The position numbers and the translations under genes were made by a program. A DNA stretch of 5,088 nucleotides from Acidobacteriaceae bacterium (GTDB taxonomy: Bacteria > Acidobacteriota > Terriglobia > Terriglobales > SbA1): assembly GCA_003136335.1 (NCBI GenBank), contig PLEA01000636.1:3288-8375 (forward strand), read 5' to 3'. Shown here in pieces: positions 1 through 5,088 of the stretch. Numbering within the stretch: the stretch's first letter is position 1; every line of letters starts with the position of its first letter. The notes beneath the pieces were generated by a model, which saw only the letters and a list, made by a program, of their open reading frames with translations, did not search any database and was not told the origin of the DNA.

Positions 1-518
1 CAGCGCGGAGTAAGCCGCCCGATCGCTTCATAGATAGGAACGATGCGGCCAATCTCCAGGGACTCCGTTGCTTTCTTTTCCGCGCCGCTCTCGCCTGAGT
101 CGCTGGAGTCCCCCAGAATTTCGAACTGCGGCTGAACGATTTGCAGCTCACGGCTGCGCTGATCTTCCTCGACCTTGCCATACAGCGCGATCATCTGCCC
201 CGGCTTGAATTTGTCCTGCAAGTACGTTGCATTGAACCACAGGCAGCGCAGGCGCGCGCGCCCTTGCCCGACAGTGAGCTGGAAAATCGGCATGCTCCGC
301 GTGCGCAACAACCCGGAGTTGCGCACTTCGCCCACCACCGTCGCCATCTCGCCGGGGCGCAGTTCGGAAATCCCGCGCGGATTCAGCCGGTCTTCATAGC
401 GAAAAGGCAGATAATGGAGCAGGTCGCCGACCGTGTGAATTTCCTTGGCGGCGAGAACCTCCCCGATGCGCGGACCAACCCCCTTCACATATTGGACCGG
501 GGTGGAAAGTTCGAGCAT
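1..518 (-). CDS. recG: ATP-dependent DNA helicase RecG, N-terminal part (runs off the left edge)
   Basis: RecG unwinds and remodels stalled replication forks and branched recombination intermediates in the cytoplasm. Only the first 172 codons are present; the helicase motor domains lie beyond the window. Residues 1-45 hold a helix-hairpin-helix-like segment typical of the RecG N-terminus (VKGVGPRIGEVL followed by TVGDLLHYLPFRYEDR). Residues 50-135 form the OB-fold wedge domain that splits the fork (GEMATVVGEVRNSG, then RCLWFNATYL and FKPGQMIALYGKV). After QPQFEIL comes a short acidic, Ser/Gly-rich linker (about 136-154), then GRIVPIYEAIGRLTPR, which is the usual lead into the motor. The ATG at 518 puts the conserved segment about ten residues from the start, as in the family; I see no strong ribosome binding site before it. 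It is divergent from the small membrane-protein gene. Identification is from family motifs recognised by eye. Confidence 0.93.
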   Translation of the reverse strand, partial: MLELSTPVQYVKGVGPRIGEVLAAKEIHTVGDLLHYLPFRYEDRLNPRGISELRPGEMATVVGEVRNSGLLRTRSMPIFQLTVGQGRARLRCLWFNATYLQDKFKPGQMIALYGKVEEDQRSRELQIVQPQFEILGDSSDSGESGAEKKATESLEIGRIVPIYEAIGRLTPR

Positions 519-642
519 GCTTAGGTTCCGTGGGCGGGCAACAGAATGGTAGCAGGAGCGGACGACTGCTCGCTTGTGCGCAATAGAGATGACTCGCAAT
601 AAGACTGGTGCTTGGTGAAAATCGCGTCTGGTCGAAACTCGC

Positions 643-647
643 AGGAG
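643..647 (+). promoter_or_regulatory. Ribosome binding site for the small membrane-protein gene
   Basis: AGGAG lies 7 bases before the GTG at 655. This is an optimal Shine-Dalgarno arrangement. It both fixes the non-ATG start and is the main reason to accept this short reading frame as a real gene. Confidence 0.75.
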
Positions 648-654
648 AGCCGCG

Positions 655-858
655 GTGTCTAAACCAACGGTGCTCGTCAATTTTCTCCAGGCTTTGCTGG
701 CGATCATATTGGGCAACGTAGTGTACTTCGCCCTTCTTCCGTCGTTGCCCCCGGTGGCGCGGCACCACCCCTTCCACCTGGACGTGGGCATGCTCTTGGA
801 TTTCTTTTTTTGCGTGGTGGCCTACGGATTGATCCGCACCGCAAGGAAGTGGCGATAG
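655..858 (+). CDS. Small two-helix membrane protein, function unknown
   Basis: This is a 67-residue protein with a GTG start and TAG stop. Residues about 6-28 (VLVNFLQALLAIILGNVVYF) and about 45-62 (GMLLDFFFCVVAYGLI) are hydrophobic enough to cross the membrane. They are joined by a short loop with prolines and histidines (PSLPPVARHHPFH). The C-terminus is basic (RTARKWR), which by the positive-inside rule suggests that both ends face the cytoplasm in a helical hairpin. I recognise no family and see no catalytic motif. Support for a real gene is the strong AGGAG upstream, the coherent membrane topology and its fit in the gap between two well-supported genes. It is divergent from recG (136 bases between starts), and its stop is 90 bases before the cyclase start. 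A regulatory or accessory role is possible, but nothing in the sequence shows it. Confidence 0.72.
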   Translation: MSKPTVLVNFLQALLAIILGNVVYFALLPSLPPVARHHPFHLDVGMLLDFFFCVVAYGLIRTARKWR

Positions 859-908
859 CCCGGAGGATGGCCTGATCGCAGCCCTGGGCACTGGTTACTT
901 TCGGAACC

Positions 909-938
909 TTGGGTAACCCCTAGCCTTGTTCGTACAAT
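909..938 (+). promoter_or_regulatory. Candidate sigma-70-type promoter of the diguanylate cyclase gene
   Basis: TTGGGT (909-914) and TACAAT (933-938) are separated by 18 bases and resemble the -35 and -10 consensus. Transcription would begin near 944-946, only about 3-5 bases before the ATG at 949. The spacer contains the short palindrome GGGTAACCC (911-919), which overlaps the -35 box and could be an operator half-site or chance. This is seen by eye; no experimental support. Confidence 0.45.
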
Positions 939-948
939 TTGTCCCACA

Positions 949-2439
949 ATGCCGAAACTCGCGGTCCTGTTTGACGCGGGCCAGGCCGTGCTCTCCACCT
1001 TCGATTTGGACGAGGTGTTGCAGCGCATCCTGGCAATCGCGCACGATTATTTTCATCTGCCGAACGTGGCCATCCTGCTGCTCGACAAGGATGCCCAGCA
1101 GTTGTGCGTGCGTTCGCAGATCGGCTGGGATCCCGGCAAAGACGCGATTTGTTTAGGATGCCACGAGGGGATCACGGGTGCTTCTGTCTTGAAGAAGCAA
1201 CCGGTCTATGCGCCAGACGTGAGCCAGGACCCGCGCTATGTTTGCGCGGCGCAATCCACCCGGTCGGAACTGGCCATCCCACTCATGGTGCGCGATGAAG
1301 TCGTAGGCGTACTCGACTGCCAGAGCGACCGCCTCGATCACTTCGACCATGAAACCATCGAGCTGCTGACTTTATTTTCGACTCAGGCCTCCATCGCGCT
1401 TCAGAATGCGCGCTTGTACTCGCTGGAACGGCAGCGGGCCCGGCAGTTGGAAGCGATCAACACCATCGCGCAGCAAAGCACAGCGGTTATGGAACTGGAG
1501 GATCTTCTGGTCCGCGTATGTTCGGTAATTCAGAAGGCCTTTCAGGTGTCGCACGTATCGCTTCTCCTGCGGGAGGAAGGCGATCTTGTGATGCGGGCTC
1601 ATCAAGGGACGCTCACGCTTTGCACCCCTCCGGGCGGACGTTTTCCGGTCAGCCAGGAACCTTGGTCGCGGGTGATCTCAAACAGTGGCGCTTTCATCGA
1701 AAAGGATTTGAGCGCCGCGCCTGAGTCCTTGAGGCTTTTCAGAGAGAGCGCCTCACGCATGAGCATCCCGCTGGTTTCATTTGGGCAGACTCTCGGGGTG
1801 CTCACGCTGCACAGTTCGCAGCCGAATGCGTTTCGCGAGAGCGAACTCCAGCCGCTCGAATCGGTCGCCGACATTTGCGCCAATTCCATTCAGAACGCGC
1901 ACTACATCGAGCGAGTCAAGCAACTGGCATATTTGGATGGCCTGACCGGCATTTTCAACCGGCGCTTCTTCGAGCTGCGGATCATGGAAGAACTCGAGCG
2001 CGCCCGCCGCTACGGAACTGGCATGGCCGTGATCATGGCGGATATCGATCAATTCAAGAGGTTGAACGATGAGTTCGGTCACCTGCTGGGAGACGAGGTG
2101 CTGCGGCAGGTTTCTTCGCTCTTCCACCAGCAATTGCGCAAGATTGATGTGGTGTGCCGCTATGGCGGAGAAGAATTCGCGATCTTGCTGACCCAGATCA
2201 CCACGCAGCAAGCGATTGCCATAGCCGAGAAATTGCGCCGGTTGGTAGAGAGCTTTCAATTCCCGGGAGTGCCCCGAACAATTACCATCAGCGCCGGAGT
2301 CGCGGCGTTTCCGGCTCACGGCCAGACCCGGGATGAAATGGTGCGGGCGGCCGACAGCGGACTTTATGCTGCCAAGCAGGCAGGACGGAATCGTATCTGC
2401 CTCGCCAGCCGTGCGCTTACCACCTCAAGCGGCCAGTAA
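949..2439 (+). CDS. Diguanylate cyclase with two GAF sensor domains (GAF-GAF-GGDEF)
   Basis: This 496-residue protein should condense two GTP into cyclic di-GMP, the second messenger that controls biofilm, motility and surface behaviour. It has no signal peptide or membrane helix, so it is cytoplasmic. Residues about 10-155 form a first GAF domain (HEGITGASVL, DVSQDPRYV, SELAIPLMVRDEVVGVLDCQS). A helical linker at about 150-175 precedes a second GAF domain, about 180-318 (MSIPLVSFGQTLGVLTLHSS). The GGDEF domain spans about 325-485: LDGLTGIFNRRFF at 329-341, metal-binding D365 in ADIDQFKRLND, GHLLGDEVLRQ, and the active-site GGEEF at 406-410. The inhibitory site RKID (397-400) sits at the expected distance before it, so feedback inhibition by c-di-GMP is expected. 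No EAL or HD-GYP domain is present. The ATG at 949 has no Shine-Dalgarno; the frame is open back to 859 but holds no ATG, GTG or TTG upstream. GAF ligands cannot be told from sequence. Confidence 0.93.
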   Translation: MPKLAVLFDAGQAVLSTFDLDEVLQRILAIAHDYFHLPNVAILLLDKDAQQLCVRSQIGWDPGKDAICLGCHEGITGASVLKKQPVYAPDVSQDPRYVCAAQSTRSELAIPLMVRDEVVGVLDCQSDRLDHFDHETIELLTLFSTQASIALQNARLYSLERQRARQLEAINTIAQQSTAVMELEDLLVRVCSVIQKAFQVSHVSLLLREEGDLVMRAHQGTLTLCTPPGGRFPVSQEPWSRVISNSGAFIEKDLSAAPESLRLFRESASRMSIPLVSFGQTLGVLTLHSSQPNAFRESELQPLESVADICANSIQNAHYIERVKQLAYLDGLTGIFNRRFFELRIMEELERARRYGTGMAVIMADIDQFKRLNDEFGHLLGDEVLRQVSSLFHQQLRKIDVVCRYGGEEFAILLTQITTQQAIAIAEKLRRLVESFQFPGVPRTITISAGVAAFPAHGQTRDEMVRAADSGLYAAKQAGRNRICLASRALTTSSGQ

Positions 2440-2459
2440 CGAACGGATCGTCCGCGCCT

Positions 2460-3602
2460 CTAAATATCCAACCAGTGTCCCAGCCGTTCCAGGCGCAGCT
2501 GATCCAACTCCCTCTCCAGCTTTTCCTGGTCCCGCTCGAGTTGTTCCTGCTGGAGATGAGATTGGTTCTTCAGCTTCCTGGCCTGCTGGCGAATTTCTTT
2601 GTGCTGCCCGCAGAGTTCCGTGCGAAGCTCCCGGACCGATGTGCGAGCGTCTTCCGTGGCAAGTTCCAACTGGGGCTGCAACCTGGCGACTTCCTGCTGC
2701 AACTCACTCAGTTCGACGGCGGATTCCGCGTCGATCAGCGGACCCTCAAGGCTTTCCTCTTCTTGCAAAAGATCGCCAGATTCCTTGCGGTCGGGCAGAG
2801 ACAGATTCAAGTTCTGCTCTTTTTTGTCGCGGATCACGTCCACACTAACCGCCGCGCCGTTGCGTGACCGCACCGCGTGCATGAAGTCGCTGGTGTCATG
2901 CACCGGCTGGGCGTTGACCTTCACGATGACGTCTCCGGCGTGGAAGCCCGCCTTTTCCGCACGGCTGCCTTTCTCGACGGAGCGCACCAGGACGCCGTTG
3001 CCATTCTTCACCCCGAAGAACTCCCCCAGTTGCGGAGTGATGTTCTCCACCATCAATCCGCTCCGCGCCGATGACGTGACCATCACCATGTTGATCGACG
3101 GAATATCGATGTCCGGAATATGAATCTCGGGAATCTGGACATGAAAGTTCTTCATGTCATGGCCGTTCATGGAGAATTCTTTGTGTTTGTCGGCCAGTTG
3201 CACTTTTACCGTCATGGGCTGCCCGTCGCGGCTCAGGCCGAAGGTCACGACGCGGCCCGGCGGCATCTCGTGGATCATCCGGCGCAACTGCGCCCCACTT
3301 TCAATCGAGTTGCCGTTCATGGTCAGAATTACGTCGTGCTCCTTGATGCCCGCCTTTCCAGCCGGAGCATCCTGGTCGACCATCGTCACCTCCACGCCCT
3401 TTTCTTCTTTCAGCTTCAAAGCGGTCAGGCGGTCGGTGGTCACATCCGATATGTCGACCCCGAGATACGAACTGGTGCCGCTGTCTTCGCCCAAGAACGC
3501 CCAAGGTTGCTCCGGCGGATCTACTGACCAACTCTGCGCTGCGTTCGAAAAGCTGAGGAGCAACGGCAGTAACAGGATGCTTGTCATAACGTATTTACGC
3601 AT
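2460..3602 (-). CDS. Exported protein with two PDZ domains and a C-terminal coiled coil
   Basis: This is a 380-residue protein. Residues 1-22 are a signal peptide (MRKYVMTSILLLPLLLSFSN, then AA) with likely cleavage near SNA-AQS, so it acts outside the cytoplasm. PDZ domain 1 is about 46-138 (YLGVDISDVT, DAPAGKAGIKEHDVILTMNG) and PDZ domain 2 about 180-270 (GVLVRSVEKGSRAEKAGFHAGDVI split by a GNG loop). Between them is a triple pentapeptide repeat, IPEIH-IPDID-IPSIN. Residues about 295-375 are a highly charged heptad-like coiled coil rich in Gln, Glu, Leu and Arg, with one cysteine (C331). No trypsin-like domain or other protease precedes the PDZ domains, so it is not an HtrA/DegP protease; a peptide-binding scaffold or adaptor fits better. 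An ATG at 3608 is in frame two codons upstream, but GAGGA abuts it directly, whereas it lies 6 bases from the ATG at 3602, which I prefer. It is 58 bases downstream of the DUF4097 gene and probably cotranscribed. Confidence 0.88.
   Translation of the reverse strand: MRKYVMTSILLLPLLLSFSNAAQSWSVDPPEQPWAFLGEDSGTSSYLGVDISDVTTDRLTALKLKEEKGVEVTMVDQDAPAGKAGIKEHDVILTMNGNSIESGAQLRRMIHEMPPGRVVTFGLSRDGQPMTVKVQLADKHKEFSMNGHDMKNFHVQIPEIHIPDIDIPSINMVMVTSSARSGLMVENITPQLGEFFGVKNGNGVLVRSVEKGSRAEKAGFHAGDVIVKVNAQPVHDTSDFMHAVRSRNGAAVSVDVIRDKKEQNLNLSLPDRKESGDLLQEEESLEGPLIDAESAVELSELQQEVARLQPQLELATEDARTSVRELRTELCGQHKEIRQQARKLKNQSHLQQEQLERDQEKLERELDQLRLERLGHWLDI
3090..3134 (-). repeat. Three in-frame pentapeptide repeats IPxIx in the PDZ protein
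   Basis: Three adjacent 15-base units encode IPEIH, IPDID and IPSIN (residues 157-171), all with ATT-CC(C/G) opening codons. They lie between the two PDZ domains. Alternating isoleucine and proline suggests an extended strand or a stiff linker. Confidence 0.8.
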
Positions 3603-3608
3603 GGTCAT

Positions 3609-3613
3609 TCCTC
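3609..3613 (-). promoter_or_regulatory. Ribosome binding site that decides the start of the PDZ protein
   Basis: GAGGA on the minus strand lies 6 bases before the ATG at 3602 but directly touches the ATG at 3608. Spacing therefore favours translation from 3602. Confidence 0.65.
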
Positions 3614-3627
3614 AACCCTATTTTCGT

Positions 3628-3643
3628 CGAGCCCGCAGGCTCG
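3628..3643 (-). other. Intergenic hairpin between the DUF4097 and PDZ genes
   Basis: CGAGCC and GGCTCG form a perfect 6-base-pair stem with a 4-base loop in the 58-base gap. It begins 17 bases after the DUF4097 stop and ends 14 bases before the GAGGA of the next gene. On the minus strand it is followed by ACGAAAATAG rather than a run of T, so it is not a standard intrinsic terminator. An RNA-processing or stabilising stem inside a shared transcript is possible. Confidence 0.4.
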
Positions 3644-3660
3644 CGACCGCCTTCAAAGCT

Positions 3661-4860
3661 TCAATGGCTGGCGCGCTTGAAGCAGATATCGCCACTCGAG
3701 GTATGTACCTTCAGCCTGGGTCCGCCGCCGTTCAGCTTGCCTTCAGCAGTGAGCGTTTTCGGGCCCCACTTGTCGCCTTCGCTGCCGATGTGGATATCCG
3801 GGAAATCGGAAGTGATGTGGTGTCCGTTGCCCATATCCACACTGGCGCGCACATCGATGGCTACATCGGCGGCAATATATACCGTGATGTCTCCTGCACC
3901 TGTTTCCAGATCGGAATCGTTACGCTCGCCTCCCGTATTCACCAACTTTACGGTGATCCCGCCCGCACCCGTTTCGGCCCGTGCCGAGGGCACTCCATAA
4001 AGTTCAATGCCACCACCGCCCGTCTCCGCGTGCACATGTCCCTTGGCCGAGGTCAGGCGGATGCTCCCGCCTCCGGTTTCAATCTCCGCCGGACCGCCAA
4101 CGTCACTCAAGTCCACGCTCCCGCCTCCGGTTGACACCTTCACCCTCCCGTTGCATTGGCGGACTTGCACGCTACCCCCACCGGTCTCAATCGTCGCGCC
4201 TTGCGCCCCGGATTGGATCTCAACGCTGCCTCCGCCGGTTTCTGCTACGACCTTGCCGTTCGCGTGACGAACCTCGATGGAACCTCCGCCGGTGTGCAGT
4301 CCGAGATCGCCGCCGACGGTCCCTACGTCGATCGACCCGCCTCCGGTCTCGGCGCTCGCTCCTCCGCCAATGTCATCGAGCTTCATGCTGCCGCCACCGC
4401 TCTCCGCTTCAACGTGGCCGGAGACTCCCGAAGCATCCACGTTGCCGCCCTCGGTTTCGAGCTTGAGCAGCGCCATTTCGCGCGGAACCATCACGGAGAA
4501 ATCACCGGAGAAATGGCGCGGCCGTCGTCCACCCTGCCAATCACCTACGATCCAGGCGGTGTCGCCTTTCACGTAAGCGGTTACTTTGTACTGCTCGAAC
4601 TGGCGGCGGGCATCCTGCTCGGAAGAATTGCCGAAATGAGTATGAACCACATAATTGATGCCCTGCTGCTGCCCGCCGCGTACGACTACGGAGCCCATGT
4701 CAACTTTGACTCTCAAGTTCTTGACCGCTGCCAGCGAACCCGTGATCTCCTGACCCCAGGATCCGCCTTCGCGGGATACATGTGTTTCCTGCGCCAGTGC
4801 CAGTGGCGCAAGCAGAGCCAACACACCCGTCAGCCCAGCGATTTGTAGCGCGCGTTTCAA
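3661..4860 (-). CDS. Exported DUF4097-like repeat protein (putative adhesin-type beta-strand repeat)
   Basis: This is a 399-residue protein from a TTG start. Residues 1-23 are a clean signal peptide (KRALQIAGLTGVLALLAP, ending ALA before QETHVS). Residues about 30-130 are a beta-rich lead-in with an Asp/Trp/Gly stretch (DTAWIVGDWQGG). From residue 135 nine tandem units of about 18 residues follow, consensus ETGGGSIxVxxxxGxxxA, then two looser ETGAGxITV units and a C-terminal region ending in SSGDICFKRASH. Such Gly/Ser-rich short-strand repeats are typical of DUF4097 (putative adhesin, beta-helix-like) proteins; the family name is recognised by eye. An upstream GTG at 4902 is in frame, but it adds 14 charged residues before the signal peptide and lies inside an inverted repeat, while GAGGGGGG stands just before the TTG at 4860. 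No enzymatic motif is visible. It is probably in an operon with the HEAT-like gene upstream and the PDZ gene downstream; its function is likely envelope or surface related. Confidence 0.85.
   Translation of the reverse strand: MKRALQIAGLTGVLALLAPLALAQETHVSREGGSWGQEITGSLAAVKNLRVKVDMGSVVVRGGQQQGINYVVHTHFGNSSEQDARRQFEQYKVTAYVKGDTAWIVGDWQGGRRPRHFSGDFSVMVPREMALLKLETEGGNVDASGVSGHVEAESGGGSMKLDDIGGGASAETGGGSIDVGTVGGDLGLHTGGGSIEVRHANGKVVAETGGGSVEIQSGAQGATIETGGGSVQVRQCNGRVKVSTGGGSVDLSDVGGPAEIETGGGSIRLTSAKGHVHAETGGGGIELYGVPSARAETGAGGITVKLVNTGGERNDSDLETGAGDITVYIAADVAIDVRASVDMGNGHHITSDFPDIHIGSEGDKWGPKTLTAEGKLNGGGPRLKVHTSSGDICFKRASH
3880..4458 (-). repeat. Tandem 54-base coding repeats (18-residue units) in the DUF4097-like gene
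   Basis: Nine units open with ETEGG, ESGGG, ETGGG, HTGGG, ETGGG, ETGGG, STGGG, ETGGG and ETGGG. The first eight are exactly 18 residues and the ninth is 17. Two divergent ETGAG units follow with longer spacing. On the plus strand each unit shows a recurrent CCGCCTCCGGT-like core. Each unit reads as two short strands (GSIxV and GxVxA) with turns at glycine, consistent with one coil of a beta-helix. Confidence 0.88.
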
Positions 4861-4864
4861 ATAG

Positions 4865-4872
4865 CCCCCCTC
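4865..4872 (-). promoter_or_regulatory. Ribosome binding site supporting the TTG start of the DUF4097-like gene
   Basis: GAGGGGGG on the minus strand is followed by CTAT and the TTG at 4860. The GAGG core is 8 bases from the start codon. No comparable site precedes the alternative GTG at 4902. Confidence 0.6.
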
Positions 4873-4891
4873 GTTTCTCGATTCCGACTTT

Positions 4892-4937
4892 GGGTGCCTC
4901 ACCCTAACGCCGCGCTTTTTGCGACGTTAGGATGAGG
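4892..4937. repeat. REP-like intergenic inverted repeat
   Basis: CCTCACCCTAACG (4897-4909) pairs with CGTTAGGATGAGG (4925-4937) over 13 positions with one C/T difference, which becomes a G-U pair in RNA. A further short CGC/GCG stem closes around a T-rich loop. A second small palindrome, GGGTG-CCT-CACCC (4892-4904), overlaps the left arm. Neither strand has a T run after the stem, so it is not a standard terminator. It sits in the 111-base gap between the HEAT-like stop and the TTG start. The nested palindromes and intergenic position resemble dispersed REP-type elements; copy number in the genome cannot be seen here. Confidence 0.6.
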
Positions 4938-4971
4938 ATGTTGATTCCACAATACCGAAGCATGCTCATTC

Positions 4972-5088
4972 CTAATCAATCTCCGGCAACTGCGCCAGCA
5001 TGGTCCGCGCCTGCGATTTTATATATTGGCTCTGATCTTTCGCGGCCAGAGCCATCAGCACGCCGCGCACGCTGCCGTCGGCCTTCAC
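4972..5088 (-). CDS. C-terminal end of a HEAT-repeat-like protein (runs off the right edge)
   Basis: Thirty-eight codons and a TAG stop remain of a gene that starts beyond the window. The visible peptide begins VKADGSVRGVLMALAAKDQS and continues through YIKSQARTMLAQLPEID. It reads as two amphipathic helices with the D-x-S-x-x-V-R and Y-I-K-x-Q-A-R patterns usual for a terminal HEAT or Armadillo-type repeat, a fold that binds other proteins. It has the same strand and order as the DUF4097 and PDZ genes, so it may be the promoter-proximal member of the operon. From memory, proteins of this kind in acidobacteria can be fused to or placed beside anti-sigma-factor-like domains, but nothing of that is visible here. 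The short fragment limits certainty about the family; the reading frame itself is convincing. Confidence 0.65.
   Translation of the reverse strand: MKADGSVRGVLMALAAKDQSQYIKSQARTMLAQLPEID

Noticed and set aside
513..522. GAGCATGCTT near the recG start, found again in reverse at about 4959-4968
   Set aside because: It is a ten-base match around a short palindrome, not surrounded by further similarity, and expected by chance in a window of this size.
574..603. Possible promoter for the small membrane-protein gene (TTGTGC with a CAATAA-like -10)
   Set aside because: Both boxes are poor matches and their spacing is ambiguous, so it cannot be told from background.
394..891. A 165-codon minus-strand open frame covering the recG start and the small membrane-protein gene
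   Set aside because: It is in a different frame from recG, overlaps its first 40 codons and is antisense to a gene with a good ribosome binding site; its product is Pro/Arg/His-rich without a family.
1777..2319. A 180-codon minus-strand open frame
   Set aside because: It lies entirely opposite the GGDEF domain, whose catalytic motifs are intact on the plus strand.
3154..4134. A 326-codon plus-strand open frame spanning the PDZ start, the intergenic gap and half of the DUF4097-like gene
   Set aside because: It is antisense to two well-supported genes, has a low-complexity composition without recognisable domains, and lies opposite the glycine-rich repeats whose GC-rich codons suppress stops on the other strand.
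4156..4848. A 230-codon plus-strand open frame opposite the DUF4097-like gene
   Set aside because: Same cause: the 54-base repeats keep the opposite strand open. There is no domain, no ribosome binding site, and the sense strand has a signal peptide and a coherent repeat protein.
4897..4937. Inverted repeat as a Rho-independent terminator
   Set aside because: Neither strand carries a run of T after the stem, and the genes on both sides read in the same direction.

Overview
The window looks like a piece of chromosome from a GC-rich soil-type bacterium, most likely an acidobacterium (Acidobacteriota, Terriglobia-like). This assignment is an inference from my memory of similar gene neighbourhoods and from the protein families: RecG of the LPFRYEDR type, a GAF-GAF-GGDEF protein, and a HEAT-repeat / DUF4097 / double-PDZ cluster. 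There is no rRNA or other taxonomic marker. I see no mobile element, tRNA, rRNA or CRISPR array.

Layout. Left edge, minus strand (1-518): the first 172 codons of recG, a DNA-repair helicase, running off the window. Divergent from it, plus strand (655-858): a 67-residue two-helix membrane protein of unknown function with a clear ribosome binding site and a GTG start. Plus strand (949-2439): a 496-residue cytoplasmic diguanylate cyclase with two GAF sensor domains, an intact GGEEF active site and an intact RxxD inhibitory site. It has a plausible promoter so close to the ATG that the mRNA may be almost leaderless.

From 5088 back to 2460 the minus strand carries a probable operon of three genes. 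They are the last 38 codons of a HEAT-repeat-like protein, an exported DUF4097-type protein built from nine 18-residue repeats, and an exported protein with two PDZ domains and a C-terminal coiled coil. The last of these meets the cyclase gene tail to tail with 20 bp between stop codons and no visible terminator. Two intergenic inverted repeats lie inside the operon, one of them a long REP-like hairpin between the HEAT and DUF4097 genes.

How they may work together: the two exported proteins have signal peptides, no enzymatic domain and extended or repetitive architectures. They are probably co-expressed structural or sensing components of the cell envelope. The cyclase would make c-di-GMP in response to cytoplasmic signals bound by its GAF domains; any link with the envelope operon is only proximity. 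The annotated genes and their intergenic spacers account for the whole window; no stretch over 300 bases lacks a gene.
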